Of a DNA stretch of 64,000 bases, positions 34,296-44,034 are shown one piece after another. Both the position numbers and the translations under genes were made by a program. This stretch comes from Paucibacter sp. KBW04 (GTDB taxonomy: Bacteria; Pseudomonadota; Gammaproteobacteria; Burkholderiales; Burkholderiaceae_C), in assembly GCF_003852425.1 (NCBI RefSeq), contig NZ_QAJN01000008.1, positions 62,001 to 126,000 of the forward strand. Direction: 5' to 3'. The first letter of the stretch is position 1. Every line of letters starts with the position of its first letter. Below the pieces are notes generated by a model. The model worked only from the letters and a program-made list of their open reading frames with translations, made no database searches and was not told the origin of the DNA.

Positions 34296-36218
34296 TCAGG
34301 AGCTCTTGCGGACCCGCAGATACCACTCGCACAGCAGCCTGACCTGCTTGGCGGTGTAGCCCTTGCCCACCATGCGGTTGACGAAGTCCTCGTGCTTTTT
34401 GGCTTCGTCGGCGCTGGCCTTGGCGTTGAAGCTGATCACCGGCAGTAACTCCTCGGTGTTGGAGAACATCTTCTTCTCGATCACCGTGCGCAGCTTCTCG
34501 TAGCTGGTCCAGGCTGGGTTTTTGCCGGCGTTATTGGCGCGGGCCCGCAGCACGAAGTTGACGATCTCGTTGCGGAAGTCCTTGGGATTGCTGATGCCCG
34601 CGGGCTTCTCGATCTTCTCCAGCTCGGCATTCAGGGCCACGCGGTCGAAGACCTCACCGGTGTCGGTGTCGCGGTATTCCTGGTCCTGGATCCAGTAGTC
34701 GGCATAGGTGACGTAGCGGTCAAAGATGTTCTGCCCGTACTCGCTATAACTTTCCAGATAAGCGGTTTGGATCTCCTTGCCGATGAACTCGGCATAGCGC
34801 GGTGCCAGCGACTCCTTGATGAAGCTGATGTACTTCTGCTCGGTTTCGGCCGGGAACTGTTCGCGCTCGATCTGCTGCTCCAGCACATACATCAGATGCA
34901 CCGGATTGGCCGCCACCTCGGCGCTGTCGAAGTTGAAGACCTTGGACAAAATCTTGTAGGCGAAGCGGGTGGAGATGCCGCTCATGCCCTCGTCCACACC
35001 GGCGTAATCGCGGTACTCCTGGTAGCTCTTGGCGCGTGGGTCGGTGTCCTTCAGGTTCTCGCCGTCGTAGACCTGCATCTTGGAGTACAGCGAGGAGTTC
35101 TCGGGCTCCTTCAGGCGCGTCAAGACGGCGAACTGGCTCATGATCTTGAGCGTGCCGGGCGCGCATTTGGCCTCGGCCAGCGAGGAGCCCCGGATCAGCT
35201 TCTCGTAGATCTTCACCTCCTCGCTGACGCGCAGGCAGTAGGGCACTTTGACGATGTAGATGCGGTCGAGGAAAGCCTCGTTGTTCTTGTTGTTGCGGAA
35301 GGTCTTCCATTCGCTCTCATTGCTATGGGCCAGCACGATGCCGTCGAAGGGGATCGCGCCAAAACCTTCCGTGCCCTTGTAATTGCCTTCCTGCGTGGCG
35401 GTCAGCAAGGGGTGCAGCACTTTGATCGGCGCTTTGAACATTTCGACGAACTCCAGCAGGCCCTGATTGGCCAGGCAGAGGCCGCCGGAATAGCTGTAGG
35501 CATCGGGGTCGTCTTGCGAGAAGGTCTCCAGCTTGCGGATGTCCACCTTGCCCACCAGGGAGGAGATGTCCTGGTTGTTTTCATCGCCCGGCTCGGTCTT
35601 GGCCACACCCACTTGCTTGAGCACGCTGGGGTAGCGCTTGACCACCTTGAAGCGGCGGATATCGCCACCGAACTCTTCCAGACGCTTGACGGCCCAGGGG
35701 CTCAGGATGCGGTTGAGATAACGCCTTGGGATGCCGTATTCCTGCTCCAGGAGTGGGCCGTCCTCGGCCGGGTCAAACAGGCCCAGTGGTGACTCGTTCA
35801 CCGGTGAGCCGGCCAGGGCGTAGAAGGGCACTTGTTCCATCAGCTGCTTGAGGCGTTCGGCGATGGAGCTTTTGCCGCCGCCCACCGGGCCCAGCAGATA
35901 AAGGATTTGCTTTTTTTCCTCCAGGCCTTGGGCGGCGTGGCGGAAGTAGCTGACCACCTGTTCGATCGCCTCTTCCAGGCCGTAGAACTCGGCGAAGGCG
36001 GGGTAGATCTTGATGGTCTTGTTGGCGAACAAGCGCGACAGCCGGGTGTCGTTGCGCGTGTCAATCATCTGCGGCTCACCGATGGCCTGCAGCATGCGCT
36101 CGGCGGCGGTGGCGTAGGCCAGAGGGGAGCGCTTGCACTCGGCAAGGTAGTCCTCCAGCGAGAGTTCTTCAACGCGGGTGCGCTCATAGCGCTTGGCGAA
36201 ACTGCTGATCACGTCCAT
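34296..36218 (-). CDS. prkA: PrkA family serine protein kinase (YeaG), AAA+ fold
   Basis: 640 residues from ATG 36218, fixed by an AGGAGG site. The PrkA AAA domain has Walker A GPVGGGKSSIAERL, a Walker B-like hydrophobic strand followed by LAHSNESEW, and FLDRIYIVKVPYCLRV. The C-terminal PrkA kinase-like region ends in KQVRLLCEWYLRVRKSS. E. coli YeaG is induced by nitrogen starvation and stationary phase. First gene of the prkA-yeaH-spoVR operon. The promoter must lie in the 509-base upstream region. Confidence 0.96.
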   Translation of the reverse strand: MDVISSFAKRYERTRVEELSLEDYLAECKRSPLAYATAAERMLQAIGEPQMIDTRNDTRLSRLFANKTIKIYPAFAEFYGLEEAIEQVVSYFRHAAQGLEEKKQILYLLGPVGGGKSSIAERLKQLMEQVPFYALAGSPVNESPLGLFDPAEDGPLLEQEYGIPRRYLNRILSPWAVKRLEEFGGDIRRFKVVKRYPSVLKQVGVAKTEPGDENNQDISSLVGKVDIRKLETFSQDDPDAYSYSGGLCLANQGLLEFVEMFKAPIKVLHPLLTATQEGNYKGTEGFGAIPFDGIVLAHSNESEWKTFRNNKNNEAFLDRIYIVKVPYCLRVSEEVKIYEKLIRGSSLAEAKCAPGTLKIMSQFAVLTRLKEPENSSLYSKMQVYDGENLKDTDPRAKSYQEYRDYAGVDEGMSGISTRFAYKILSKVFNFDSAEVAANPVHLMYVLEQQIEREQFPAETEQKYISFIKESLAPRYAEFIGKEIQTAYLESYSEYGQNIFDRYVTYADYWIQDQEYRDTDTGEVFDRVALNAELEKIEKPAGISNPKDFRNEIVNFVLRARANNAGKNPAWTSYEKLRTVIEKKMFSNTEELLPVISFNAKASADEAKKHEDFVNRMVGKGYTAKQVRLLCEWYLRVRKSS

Positions 36219-36727
36219 GCTGACCTCCTGTAAGGTCCCTGGCGGCGCGCAGATACAAGGCAGTGCATCCGGCATCGTCTGGGAAGTTCTGATGGCGTCC
36301 TTGGGCGGGACCGAGCCTGGGGCCGGGAGGCCAGGGCGTCATCAGAGCTTTCCGAAATTCAGGGCAGCTGGGCCTGAATCCGAACGCTGCTTTGCCGTGT
36401 TTGGAAGTGCGGGATCAAAGTTTGAAGAAGGCTTGCAAAACTCCTCTTGTCCATACCTGAGAGCTTGGGCTTCAGGCGCCTATTTCAATGCCTGAAAAAG
36501 CTTGGCTTTCCATGCTCATTCAACTCTGAAAACAGGGCTTGCGTTGACACATGCTACGCCGATCTGCCAAACATTGTGTGGTGTGGATATCGCAGGCCAA
36601 ACACGTTTTTTGCAGGGCTTGATGCGATTCTTGTGCAAGCGTTGTCCCTGTGGATTGCGTGCTAGTTTTAGCCAAAGAAAAAGCCGTGAGTTGTGTCACG
36701 GCTTTGTCGTTTGGCTGAGGCGAAAAC
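36219..36727. other. 509-base gene-free region upstream of prkA
   Basis: No supported gene. It contains the prkA promoter region on the minus strand, with no sigma-54 or sigma-70 element I could identify with confidence, and the parB terminator at its right end. Two degenerate DnaA-box-like words (TGTGGATAT near 36585 and TGTGGATTG near 36650) are present but weak. Confidence 0.5.
36681..36704 (-). terminator. Intrinsic terminator of parB
   Basis: AAGCCGTGA/TCACGGCTT hairpin followed on the minus strand by TTTTCTTT, 24 bases beyond the parB stop. Confidence 0.85.
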
Positions 36728-37633
36728 TCAGGAGGCTTGCGGCCCGCGCAGGCGGTCGATCAGGCCATTCAGCTCATCCAGCGAGCCGAATTGAATCGAC
36801 AGCTCGCCTTGTTCGCCGCGCTTGGTTTTCTTCTTGACCCGCACCTCGACCACGGCGGCCAGGATGTCGGAGAGTTCTTCTTCCAGGCGCAGCACATCGC
36901 GGCTCTTGTCGCTCTTCACACGCAGCAGCGGTGTCTGGCGGCCGGCGCCCTGGCGCGATACCAACTTCTCTGCCTCGCGTACGCTGAGTTTCTTGGAGGC
37001 GATTTCGGTGGCGCAGGTGATTTGATGCGCGCCGTCCAGGGGCAGCAGGGCGCGGGCATGGCCCATATCGATGTCGCCGGCCATCAGCATGTTCTGCACC
37101 GGCTCCACCAATTGCAGCAGGCGCAGCAGATTGCTGGCGGCGCTGCGCGAGCGGCCCACCGCCTGAGCGGCTTGTTCGTGCGTGAGGCCAAACTCCTCGG
37201 TCAGGCGCTTCAGGCCTTGCGCTTCTTCCAGTGGGTTGAGGTCCTCGCGCTGAATGTTCTCGATCAAGGCCATGGCGGCCGCGGCCTCGTCGGGCACGGC
37301 CTTGACCAGCACCGGCACCTCGCGCAGACCGGCCAGTTTGGCGGCGCGGAAGCGGCGTTCACCGGCGATGATCTCGTAGCGGATGGCGCCATCGGGCGTG
37401 ATGGGCCGCACCAGGATGGGCTGCATGATGCCCTGGGCCTTGATGCTCTCGGCCAGCTCGTAGAGCGAGCCTTCATCCATGCGGGTGCGCGGCTGGTATT
37501 TGCCGGCCTGCATCTGTTCCAGCCTCAGGCTGCTGGGTTCACCGTCGCGGCTGGCCGCGGGTGTTTCGCTGACTTTGGGGCCTAGCAAGGCCTCCAGGCC
37601 CATACCGAGGCCCTTGGGTTTTTTTGTGACCAT
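36728..37633 (-). CDS. parB: Chromosome partitioning protein ParB (CTPase, parS-binding)
   Basis: 301 residues beginning MVTKKPKGLGMGLEALLG, the typical chromosomal ParB N-terminus that contacts ParA. The CTP-binding domain shows GERRFRAAKLAGL and ENIQREDLNPLEEA; the helix-turn-helix is LTHEQAAQAVGRSRSAASNLLRLL; the C-terminal dimerisation domain follows a basic KKKTKRGEQG linker. It loads at parS sites as a sliding clamp and spreads; three parS sites lie 3.7-4.9 kb away in rsmG and mnmG. Unusually it is separated from parA by argC and other genes. Confidence 0.97.
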   Translation of the reverse strand: MVTKKPKGLGMGLEALLGPKVSETPAASRDGEPSSLRLEQMQAGKYQPRTRMDEGSLYELAESIKAQGIMQPILVRPITPDGAIRYEIIAGERRFRAAKLAGLREVPVLVKAVPDEAAAAMALIENIQREDLNPLEEAQGLKRLTEEFGLTHEQAAQAVGRSRSAASNLLRLLQLVEPVQNMLMAGDIDMGHARALLPLDGAHQITCATEIASKKLSVREAEKLVSRQGAGRQTPLLRVKSDKSRDVLRLEEELSDILAAVVEVRVKKKTKRGEQGELSIQFGSLDELNGLIDRLRGPQAS

Positions 37634-37649
37634 AGCGGTGGATTGTCTC

Positions 37650-38225
37650 TTACTCGTTCTGCAAGCCCGTCTTGGCACGTTCCAGGAGGCTTTGTAGCAA
37701 GACCTGACCCTCGGGCCAGTCACCCAGGCCGGAAGCCGTGTTGAGGTGGCCGCGCGGGCCGGCCATCACCCATTCGGCGCCCCAGTCGGCGGCCATTTGG
37801 GCGGCGCGCTCCAGATTGCAGAAAGGGTCGTCGCTGCTGGCCACGACGATGGCGGGGAAGGGCAGGCGGGGTCGGCGTATCGGCCGCCAGTTGTGCAACT
37901 GCGGCGGCATATCCTCGCGCTCGGTGTCCGGCGGCGCCACCAGCAGGGCGGCGGCGACTCGGGGCGTGTGCTTTGAATGCTCTGCCCAGCTGGCCAGCAG
38001 CTGGCAACCAAGGCTGTGCGTCACCAGTACGGCGGGTGTGGCAGCCAAGCGGGCGTCGTTCAACAAGACTTCGTCCAGCCGCGCCATCCAGTCGCCGCGC
38101 CGCGGCCAATCCCAGTCGCTTTGCTCGATGCGGCTGTGGCCCAGCTCCCGTTCCCAGCGGCTTTGCCAATGCTCGGGGTCGGAGTTCTGCCAGCCGGGGA
38201 GGAGGTAAACAGGTGGGGAATTCAT
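37650..38225 (-). CDS. RBBP9/YdeN-type alpha/beta hydrolase
   Basis: 191 residues. Compact serine hydrolase: [17 protein letters not shown] at the start, nucleophile elbow THSLGCQLL, Asp in ASSDDPFC, and His in [18 protein letters not shown]. This matches the RBBP9/YdeN family, which includes human RBBP9; bacterial substrates are unknown. It ends 17 bases upstream of parB on the same strand, so parB is probably transcribed with it. It is divergent from argC. Confidence 0.88.
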   Translation of the reverse strand: MNSPPVYLLPGWQNSDPEHWQSRWERELGHSRIEQSDWDWPRRGDWMARLDEVLLNDARLAATPAVLVTHSLGCQLLASWAEHSKHTPRVAAALLVAPPDTEREDMPPQLHNWRPIRRPRLPFPAIVVASSDDPFCNLERAAQMAADWGAEWVMAGPRGHLNTASGLGDWPEGQVLLQSLLERAKTGLQNE

Positions 38226-38284
38226 GGCAAGGCCTTATGCTTCGGTCTGATTTGATTTGGCGCCGATTTTGCGGGAGAAGTTTG

Positions 38285-39229
38285 ATGAGTTTCAAAGTGT
38301 TTGTGGACGGTCAGGAAGGCACGACAGGCCTGCGCATCAATGAGTATTTGGCCGCCCGCAGCGATGTGGAAGTGCTGCGCATTGACGCTGACAAGCGCAA
38401 GGATGCGTCTGAGCGTGCGCGCCTGCTGAATGCCGCCGACGTGGCGTTTCTGTGCCTGCCGGATGCGGCTTCACGTGAAGCGGCCGCCATGATCAGCAAT
38501 CCCAACACCTGTTTGATCGACGCCAGCACCGCCCATCGCACGGTGCCGGGCTGGGCTTTCGGTCTGCCCGAGTTGGCGGCCGGCCAGCGTGACAAGATTC
38601 GCGCGGCCAAGCGCATCGCCAACCCCGGCTGCCATGCCAGCGCCTTCATCCTGGCCCTGCGCCCGCTGGTGGATGCCGGCCTGCTGAGCGCCGACGCGCT
38701 GGTGTCGGCCACCTCTATCACCGGCTACTCGGGGGGCGGCAAGTCCATGATTGCCCAGTACGAGGCAGGTGGCGACCAGAAGCTGAAGTCGCCCCGGCCC
38801 TATGCCCTGGGCCTGGCGCACAAGCATCTGCCCGAGATGATGGCTCACACCGGCCTGCGCAATGCGCCGGTGTTCATGCCCATCGTGGGGGATTTTTACA
38901 AGGGCCTGGCCGTCACCGTGCCCCTGCACCTGAGCCAGTTGCGCGCCGGCACCACGCCCGATCAAGTGCGTGAGGCGCTGGCTGTGCACTATGCGGGCGA
39001 GCGCTTCATCCGTGTGATGCCGCTGCGCGACGCCGACACCCTGGCCGAGGGCTTCTTCGACGTGCAGGCCTGCAATGACACCAACCGGGTGGACTTGTTT
39101 GTGTTCGGTAGCGAGACACAGATCCTGGTCATCGCCCGCCTGGACAATCTGGGCAAGGGCGCCAGCGGCGCTGCGGTGCAGGCCATGAATGTGCATCTGG
39201 GTCTGGACGAAGGCCTGGGTCTTTGCTGA
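38285..39229 (+). CDS. argC: N-acetyl-gamma-glutamyl-phosphate reductase, type 2
   Basis: 314 residues with a GGGAG site before the ATG. The N-terminus [18 protein letters not shown] lacks the longer Rossmann loop of type 1 ArgC, as expected for the shorter type 2 enzyme. Catalytic Cys is in [15 protein letters not shown]; substrate residues in [10 protein letters not shown] and a His in LAHKHLPEM. It reduces N-acetylglutamyl phosphate to the semialdehyde in arginine synthesis. It is inserted on the opposite strand between parA and parB and overlaps the next GNAT gene start. Confidence 0.95.
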   Translation: MSFKVFVDGQEGTTGLRINEYLAARSDVEVLRIDADKRKDASERARLLNAADVAFLCLPDAASREAAAMISNPNTCLIDASTAHRTVPGWAFGLPELAAGQRDKIRAAKRIANPGCHASAFILALRPLVDAGLLSADALVSATSITGYSGGGKSMIAQYEAGGDQKLKSPRPYALGLAHKHLPEMMAHTGLRNAPVFMPIVGDFYKGLAVTVPLHLSQLRAGTTPDQVREALAVHYAGERFIRVMPLRDADTLAEGFFDVQACNDTNRVDLFVFGSETQILVIARLDNLGKGASGAAVQAMNVHLGLDEGLGLC

Positions 39230-39669
39230 TGATCCAGTCAAAGCGGGCCTGGTTGCGTGACGCAGCCGTGCCCGCAGCCGACTTGGCGGCCATCCGTGAA
39301 GCCGTCGTGCTCCATGGCCGCCAGCAAGCGCAGGGCTCCGATGAGCAGGCGATTGCTTGCGCTCTTTACGACGAAGACGGCGCGCTGCTGGCCGGCGCCT
39401 GGGGCCGTACCGAGTTCCAGCGCCTTTACATCAGCTATCTCTGGGTGCGCGAGGATGCGCGCGGCCAGGGTCTGGGGGGCGAGTTGCTGCGCCAGATCGA
39501 GGCGCAAGCCTTGGCCCGGGGCTGTGTGGATGCGTTGATCGAAACCTTGCTGGACGAGGTGGCCGAGATTTACGAGCACCTGGGCTACGCCTGCATCGCC
39601 CATGTGCACGACTTTGTGCCGGGCTTCACTCGACACACCTTGCTCAAATGCTGGGCAGCGCGCGATTGA
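39229..39669 (+). CDS. GNAT-family N-acetyltransferase
   Basis: 146 residues. The ATG shares a base with the argC stop (TGATG), showing translational coupling. The acetyl-CoA motif is VREDARGQGLGGELLRQIEAQA, with the preceding strand LYISYLWV and a C-terminal EHLGYACIAHVHDFVPGF. Members with this short layout act on small molecules or proteins. The argC context hints at amino-acid acetylation but does not prove it. Confidence 0.83.
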   Translation: MIQSKRAWLRDAAVPAADLAAIREAVVLHGRQQAQGSDEQAIACALYDEDGALLAGAWGRTEFQRLYISYLWVREDARGQGLGGELLRQIEAQALARGCVDALIETLLDEVAEIYEHLGYACIAHVHDFVPGFTRHTLLKCWAARD

Positions 39670-39686
39670 TCAGGTGCTCTGCACCA

Positions 39687-40475
39687 TCAATCCACCACCC
39701 CATGCGGGCTGCGGTAGTGATAGCGGTAGGCGAACTGAAAGCCTAGTCGACGGTACAGGCGCTGCGCGACTTCGTTGTCCGTGCCCACCTGCAGATAGGC
39801 TTCCTGCGCGCCTTGGCGAAAGGCCTGCTGTAGCAGGGCTTTGCAGAGGTTTTTGGCGCAACCCATGCCTCGATATTGCTGCGGCGTAAAAATGTCGTAG
39901 AGGCCTGTTATGACCCCTTCCTGAGCTATTTGCCCGCAGGCCAGCAATTGTCCGGCGGCGTCTTGCAGGAAAAAGCCTTGGTAGGGCACGCTGGAGGCTT
40001 TGAGGCGTTCGGCATGGGCCGCAATCGCGCGTTCACTGGAGCCACGCAAGGCGCCGACGGCGGCGGCATAGCGGCTTGCATCGACGGCTAGCAAGACCTG
40101 ACCCTGTTCCAGTGTTTGCATGTCGGCCGCTGAGGAGAAGGTCGTCAGATCGGCCAGCACCATCACATCGGCGGCATCGAAAGCGGGCCAGCCTTTGGCG
40201 GCCAGCAGATCGTCCAAATTCGCGGGTTGGCTGAACGGGGTGAGCCGCACGATCAGGGGCAGGCCGGCGGCGTCGAAGGAGGCCTGGCAGCGGGCCAGCA
40301 AATCATCCAAAGGCAGATGGCCCTCGCTCAGCGCATTGATGCAGCGGGAGCGCTTGGCTTTGCCGGGGGAGAGGCGGATGGACCAGCCCGCAATCTCGCC
40401 TTGTTGGGGCGGGGCGCTGGCGTTGAGGCCGGCTGCCTCCGCCCGCTCGGCGAGCAGGGCCAGGGACTTGTCCAT
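39687..40475 (-). CDS. GNAT-family N-acetyltransferase (two-lobed)
   Basis: 262 residues. The first 130 residues form a degenerate GNAT-like half; the C-terminal half has the acetyl-CoA loop FTPQQYRGMGCAKNLCKALL and the NEVAQRLYRRLGFQFAYRYHYR tail. The ATG overlaps the parA stop by one base (TGATG on the minus strand), so it is the last gene of the mnmG-rsmG-parA transcript. Acceptor unknown. It is convergent with the other GNAT gene. Confidence 0.82.
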   Translation of the reverse strand: MDKSLALLAERAEAAGLNASAPPQQGEIAGWSIRLSPGKAKRSRCINALSEGHLPLDDLLARCQASFDAAGLPLIVRLTPFSQPANLDDLLAAKGWPAFDAADVMVLADLTTFSSAADMQTLEQGQVLLAVDASRYAAAVGALRGSSERAIAAHAERLKASSVPYQGFFLQDAAGQLLACGQIAQEGVITGLYDIFTPQQYRGMGCAKNLCKALLQQAFRQGAQEAYLQVGTDNEVAQRLYRRLGFQFAYRYHYRSPHGVVD

Positions 40476-41245
40476 CACATGGTTTCGATCCGCCGCACCA
40501 TCTCGCGGGCGAACTCGACAAAGGCCTGAGCGCCCTTGGACGAGGGGTCAAAGACTACGCCGGGCAGACCATAGCTGGGCGCCTCGGCCAGACGCACATT
40601 GCGGGGGATGACGGTGTCGAACACCTTGTCGCCGAAATGGGCCTTGAGCTGATCGCTGACCTGGTTCTGCAAAGTGATGCGGGGGTCGAACATGACGCGC
40701 AGCAGGCCGATGATTTGCAGATCGGCATTCAGATTGGCATGCACCTGCTTGATGGTGTTGACCAGATCGGACAGACCTTCCAGCGCAAAGTACTCGCACT
40801 GCATGGGCACGATCACGCCGTGCGCGCAGCACAGGCCGTTCAGCGTCAGCATGGAGAGTGAAGGCGGGCAGTCGATCAGGACAAAGTCGTAGTCCTTGTC
40901 CACGCTGGCCAGCGCGGCCTTGAGGCGGCGCTCGCGGCGCTCCAACTCCACCAACTCGACCTCGGCACCGGCCAGTTCACGGTTGGCGCCCAGCACGTCG
41001 TAGCCGGCTTTCTCGCTGTGCTGCTTGGCTTCCTGCACGCTGGAGGATTCCAGCAAGACGTCGTAGATGCTCAGCTCCAGCGCCCGCTTGTCGATGCCGG
41101 AACCCATGGTGGCATTGCCCTGCGGATCCAGGTCCACCACCAGCACGCGCTGACCGACCTTGGCCAGACCTGCGGCCAGATTGACCGTGGTGGTGGTCTT
41201 GCCGACGCCGCCTTTTTGATTGGCAATGCAGAAAATTTTGGCCAT
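40475..41245 (-). CDS. parA: Chromosome partitioning ATPase ParA
   Basis: 256 residues. Deviant Walker A KGGVGKTTTTVNLAAGLA near the start, switch I DLDPQGNATMGSGID, Walker B FVLIDCPPSLSMLTL, all standard for ParA/Soj/MinD ATPases. It binds DNA non-specifically in the ATP form and is stimulated by ParB to move origins apart. The short N-terminus without a helix-turn-helix marks it as chromosomal (type Ib-like size). Located downstream of rsmG and mnmG, the classical near-origin neighbourhood. Confidence 0.97.
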   Translation of the reverse strand: MAKIFCIANQKGGVGKTTTTVNLAAGLAKVGQRVLVVDLDPQGNATMGSGIDKRALELSIYDVLLESSSVQEAKQHSEKAGYDVLGANRELAGAEVELVELERRERRLKAALASVDKDYDFVLIDCPPSLSMLTLNGLCCAHGVIVPMQCEYFALEGLSDLVNTIKQVHANLNADLQIIGLLRVMFDPRITLQNQVSDQLKAHFGDKVFDTVIPRNVRLAEAPSYGLPGVVFDPSSKGAQAFVEFAREMVRRIETM

Positions 41246-41286
41246 GGATGCTTTTTTTAGTGATGCGGAATATTAGCTGCTGCTGT

Positions 41287-41940
41287 TCAGGATTTTGGCC
41301 GAATCCAGATCAAACAACGCTGTGCATCCAGCCCTGGCACCTGCAGTTGTTCCACGTGAAACACATCCAGGTCTGACGGCAGTGCAGCCAATTCCTCGGC
41401 GGGGTGTTGGCCCTTCATCGCCAACCAGATGGCCCCGGGCTTGAGGTGCTGGCGGGTGAGGGTGCTGAAGTCCAGCAGGGAGGCAAAGGCGCGCGAGGTG
41501 ATCAGGTCGAAGGGTGCTGCCTTCAGCTGCTCCACCCGGGAATGCTCGCCGTGCAGATTGGGTAGGCGCAACTCGGCCGCCACTTGCTTGATGAAGGTGG
41601 CCTTCTTGGCCACGGCATCCACGCAGGTCACATCGACATCGGGTTCGCAGATGGCGACCACCACGCCGGGCAGGCCGCCGCCGCTGCCCACATCCATCAA
41701 GCGGAGTTTCTGGCCTGCCGCATGTCGGCGCAGCGCAGGCAAAAGACTCAAACTGTCCACCAGATGCTGGGTCAACATGGCTTGCGGGTCGCGCACGGCG
41801 GTCAGGTTGTAGACCTTGTTCCACTTGGCGATCATGTCTAGATAGGCCAGCAGCTGGTCTATCTGCTTTTCGCTGAGATTCAGATTCAGCTGGCTGGCGG
41901 CGGCGGCCAGTGGGGCGCGCAAAGGGTTTGTTGTTGTCAT
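41287..41940 (-). CDS. rsmG: 16S rRNA (guanine527-N7)-methyltransferase RsmG (GidB)
   Basis: 217 residues. SAM-binding motif LMDVGSGGGLPGVVVAI, YNLTAVRDPQAMLTQHLVDSL at the N-terminal side, and ITSRAFASLLDF are family signatures. It methylates G527 of 16S rRNA; loss gives low-level streptomycin resistance in other species. Overlaps the gidA-parAB order. A near-consensus parS site (41348-41363) is embedded in codons for VFHVEQ near the C-terminus. Confidence 0.96.
   Translation of the reverse strand: MTTTNPLRAPLAAAASQLNLNLSEKQIDQLLAYLDMIAKWNKVYNLTAVRDPQAMLTQHLVDSLSLLPALRRHAAGQKLRLMDVGSGGGLPGVVVAICEPDVDVTCVDAVAKKATFIKQVAAELRLPNLHGEHSRVEQLKAAPFDLITSRAFASLLDFSTLTRQHLKPGAIWLAMKGQHPAEELAALPSDLDVFHVEQLQVPGLDAQRCLIWIRPKS
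41348..41363. other. parS site 1 (one mismatch), inside rsmG
   Basis: TGTTCCACGTGAAACA differs from the universal parS TGTTTCACGTGAAACA at one base. ParB binding site by sequence. Confidence 0.8.
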
Positions 41941-41951
41941 GGCGGAGGAGT

Positions 41952-43910
41952 TCAGGCAGCGTTCTCGGTGAAGCCGGCAAAGCGCTTCTTCTTCAAGTAG
42001 ACCAGCAGCAGGGAGATGGTGGCTGGCGTGACGCCCGAGATGCGCGAGGCCTGGCCGAGAGTTTCGGGCTGGTGCTTGCCCAGCTTTTGCCGCGCCTCGA
42101 AGGAGAGGGCGGTGACCTGGGAATAGTCCAGCTCGGGTGGCAGGCGCAGGTTCTCATAGTGGGAGGCGCGGGCCACGTCTTCGGTCTGCTTGTTGATATA
42201 GCCGGCGTACTTGACGGTGGTTTCGATCTGCTCGATGACGGCATCGGCCATGGTCTTGCCCAACTCGCTGCTCAAGGTTTCACGTGAAACACCGGACTCC
42301 GGGCGGGCGATAGCGGCGACTTCTTGCAGCGTGTCGAAGACCACGCCGGGGCGGCGCAGCAGGTCGATCAGGTTGTATTCCCGCTCCAGGGCTTTGCCGA
42401 CCAGGCGCTCCGCATCCGCTGCGGGCAGGATGTTGGGATGCACCCAGGTGGACTTCAGCTTCTCTGTTTCACGTGAAACAGCGTCGCGCTTGCGGTTGAA
42501 TGAGGTCCAGCGCGCGTCGTCCACCAGGCCCAGCTCGCGGCCCATCTCGGTCAAACGCATATCGGCGTTGTCCTCACGCAGCTGCAGGCGGAACTCCGCC
42601 CGGCTGGTGAACATGCGGTAAGGCTCGGTCACGCCCTTGGTGATCAGGTCGTCCACCAGCACGCCCAAATAGGCTTGGTCGCGGCCGGGCAGCCAGGCAT
42701 CACGCCCCTGCACCTGCAAGGCCGCGTTCAGGCCGGCGAACAGACCTTGGGCGGCGGCTTCTTCATAGCCCGTCGTGCCATTGATCTGGCCGGCGAAGAA
42801 GAGGCCGCGAATGGCCCGGGTCTCGAAGCTGGACTTCAGCTCGCGCGGGTCGAAGTAGTCGTACTCGATGGCATAGCCGGGGCGCAGGATGTGGGCATTC
42901 TCCAGGCCGGGAATGCTGCGCACGGCGGCCAGCTGGATGTCGAAGGGCAGAGAGGTGGAGATGCCGTTGGGGTAGTACTCGTGTGTCGTCAGGCCCTCGG
43001 GCTCCAGAAAAATCTGGTGGCTGTCCTTGTCGGCAAAGCGGTTCACCTTGTCTTCGATGCTGGGGCAGTAGCGCGGTCCCACGCCTTCGATGACGCCGGT
43101 GAACATGGGGCTGCGGTCAAAACCGGAGCGGATGATCTCGTGGGTGCGGGCCGAGGTGTGGGTGATCCAGCAAGGCACTTGGCGCGGATGCTGTTCGGCC
43201 GAGCCCATGAAGCTGAACACCGGCAGCGGGTTCAGATCACCGCCTTGCTCTTCGCATTTGGAAAAATCGATGCTGCGGCCGTCGATGCGCGGTGGTGTGC
43301 CGGTTTTGAGCCGACCTTGCGGCAGCTTCAATTCTTTCAGCCTGGCCGAGAGGCTGATGGCCGGTGGGTCACCGGCGCGGCCGGCGGCGTAGTTTTCCAG
43401 GCCCACGTGGACGCGGCCGTCCAAGAAAGTACCGGCGGTCAGCACGACCGTGCGGGCGCGGAACTGCAAGCCCATTTGGGTGACGGCACCCACGACGCGT
43501 TCACCCTGGCCATCGGACTCCACCATCAAGTCGTCCACCGCTTGCTGGAACAGCCAGAGATTTGGCTGGTTTTCCAAGCGGTGGCGGATGGCGGCCTTGT
43601 AGAGCACGCGGTCGGCCTGGGCGCGGGTGGCGCGCACGGCAGGGCCTTTGGAGCCGTTGAGGATGCGGAACTGGATGCCGCTCTCGTCGGTGGCCGCAGC
43701 CATGGCGCCACCCAGGGCGTCCACTTCCTTGACCAGATGACCCTTGCCGATGCCGCCGATGGAGGGGTTGCAGCTCATCTGCCCCAGGGTCTCGATATTG
43801 TGGGTCAGCAGCAGGGTGGCGCAGCCCATGCGGGCAGCGGCCAGGGCGGCCTCGGTGCCGGCATGTCCGCCACCGACGACGATGACGTCAAATTCTTTGG
43901 GGTAAAGCAT
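41952..43910 (-). CDS. mnmG: tRNA uridine-5-carboxymethylaminomethyl modification enzyme MnmG (GidA)
   Basis: 652 residues. The FAD dinucleotide fold [21 protein letters not shown] begins at residue 9; other hallmarks are [38 protein letters not shown] and [19 protein letters not shown]. With MnmE it installs the cmnm5 group on U34 of several tRNAs. First gene of the mnmG-rsmG-parA run. Two parS sites lie within it; in each the palindrome encodes the residues VSRET. Upstream (43978-43986) is an exact DnaA box. Confidence 0.97.
   Translation of the reverse strand: MLYPKEFDVIVVGGGHAGTEAALAAARMGCATLLLTHNIETLGQMSCNPSIGGIGKGHLVKEVDALGGAMAAATDESGIQFRILNGSKGPAVRATRAQADRVLYKAAIRHRLENQPNLWLFQQAVDDLMVESDGQGERVVGAVTQMGLQFRARTVVLTAGTFLDGRVHVGLENYAAGRAGDPPAISLSARLKELKLPQGRLKTGTPPRIDGRSIDFSKCEEQGGDLNPLPVFSFMGSAEQHPRQVPCWITHTSARTHEIIRSGFDRSPMFTGVIEGVGPRYCPSIEDKVNRFADKDSHQIFLEPEGLTTHEYYPNGISTSLPFDIQLAAVRSIPGLENAHILRPGYAIEYDYFDPRELKSSFETRAIRGLFFAGQINGTTGYEEAAAQGLFAGLNAALQVQGRDAWLPGRDQAYLGVLVDDLITKGVTEPYRMFTSRAEFRLQLREDNADMRLTEMGRELGLVDDARWTSFNRKRDAVSRETEKLKSTWVHPNILPAADAERLVGKALEREYNLIDLLRRPGVVFDTLQEVAAIARPESGVSRETLSSELGKTMADAVIEQIETTVKYAGYINKQTEDVARASHYENLRLPPELDYSQVTALSFEARQKLGKHQPETLGQASRISGVTPATISLLLVYLKKKRFAGFTENAA
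42276..42291. other. parS site 2 (one mismatch), inside mnmG
   Basis: GGTTTCACGTGAAACA; only the first base departs from parS consensus. Confidence 0.82.
42465..42480. other. parS site 3 (perfect), inside mnmG
   Basis: TGTTTCACGTGAAACA, the exact 16-bp parS palindrome, 189 bases from site 2. Confidence 0.93.
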
Positions 43911-44034
43911 GGGGAGAGAGCCGCTTCATCAGAGCGCCAGGATAGGCGCGGGCAAACCGCCAATTTTACGGGTCGGGTGTGGATAAGTCACCGGCCGGGG
44001 TCTTGTTCTGGCTCGCTGCGCCGACAATATCGCG

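Noticed and set aside
36585-36660. Third origin-like element upstream of prkA
   Set aside because: Only degenerate DnaA-box words are present, with no CTACTA triplets at the 14-base spacing and no AT-rich run.
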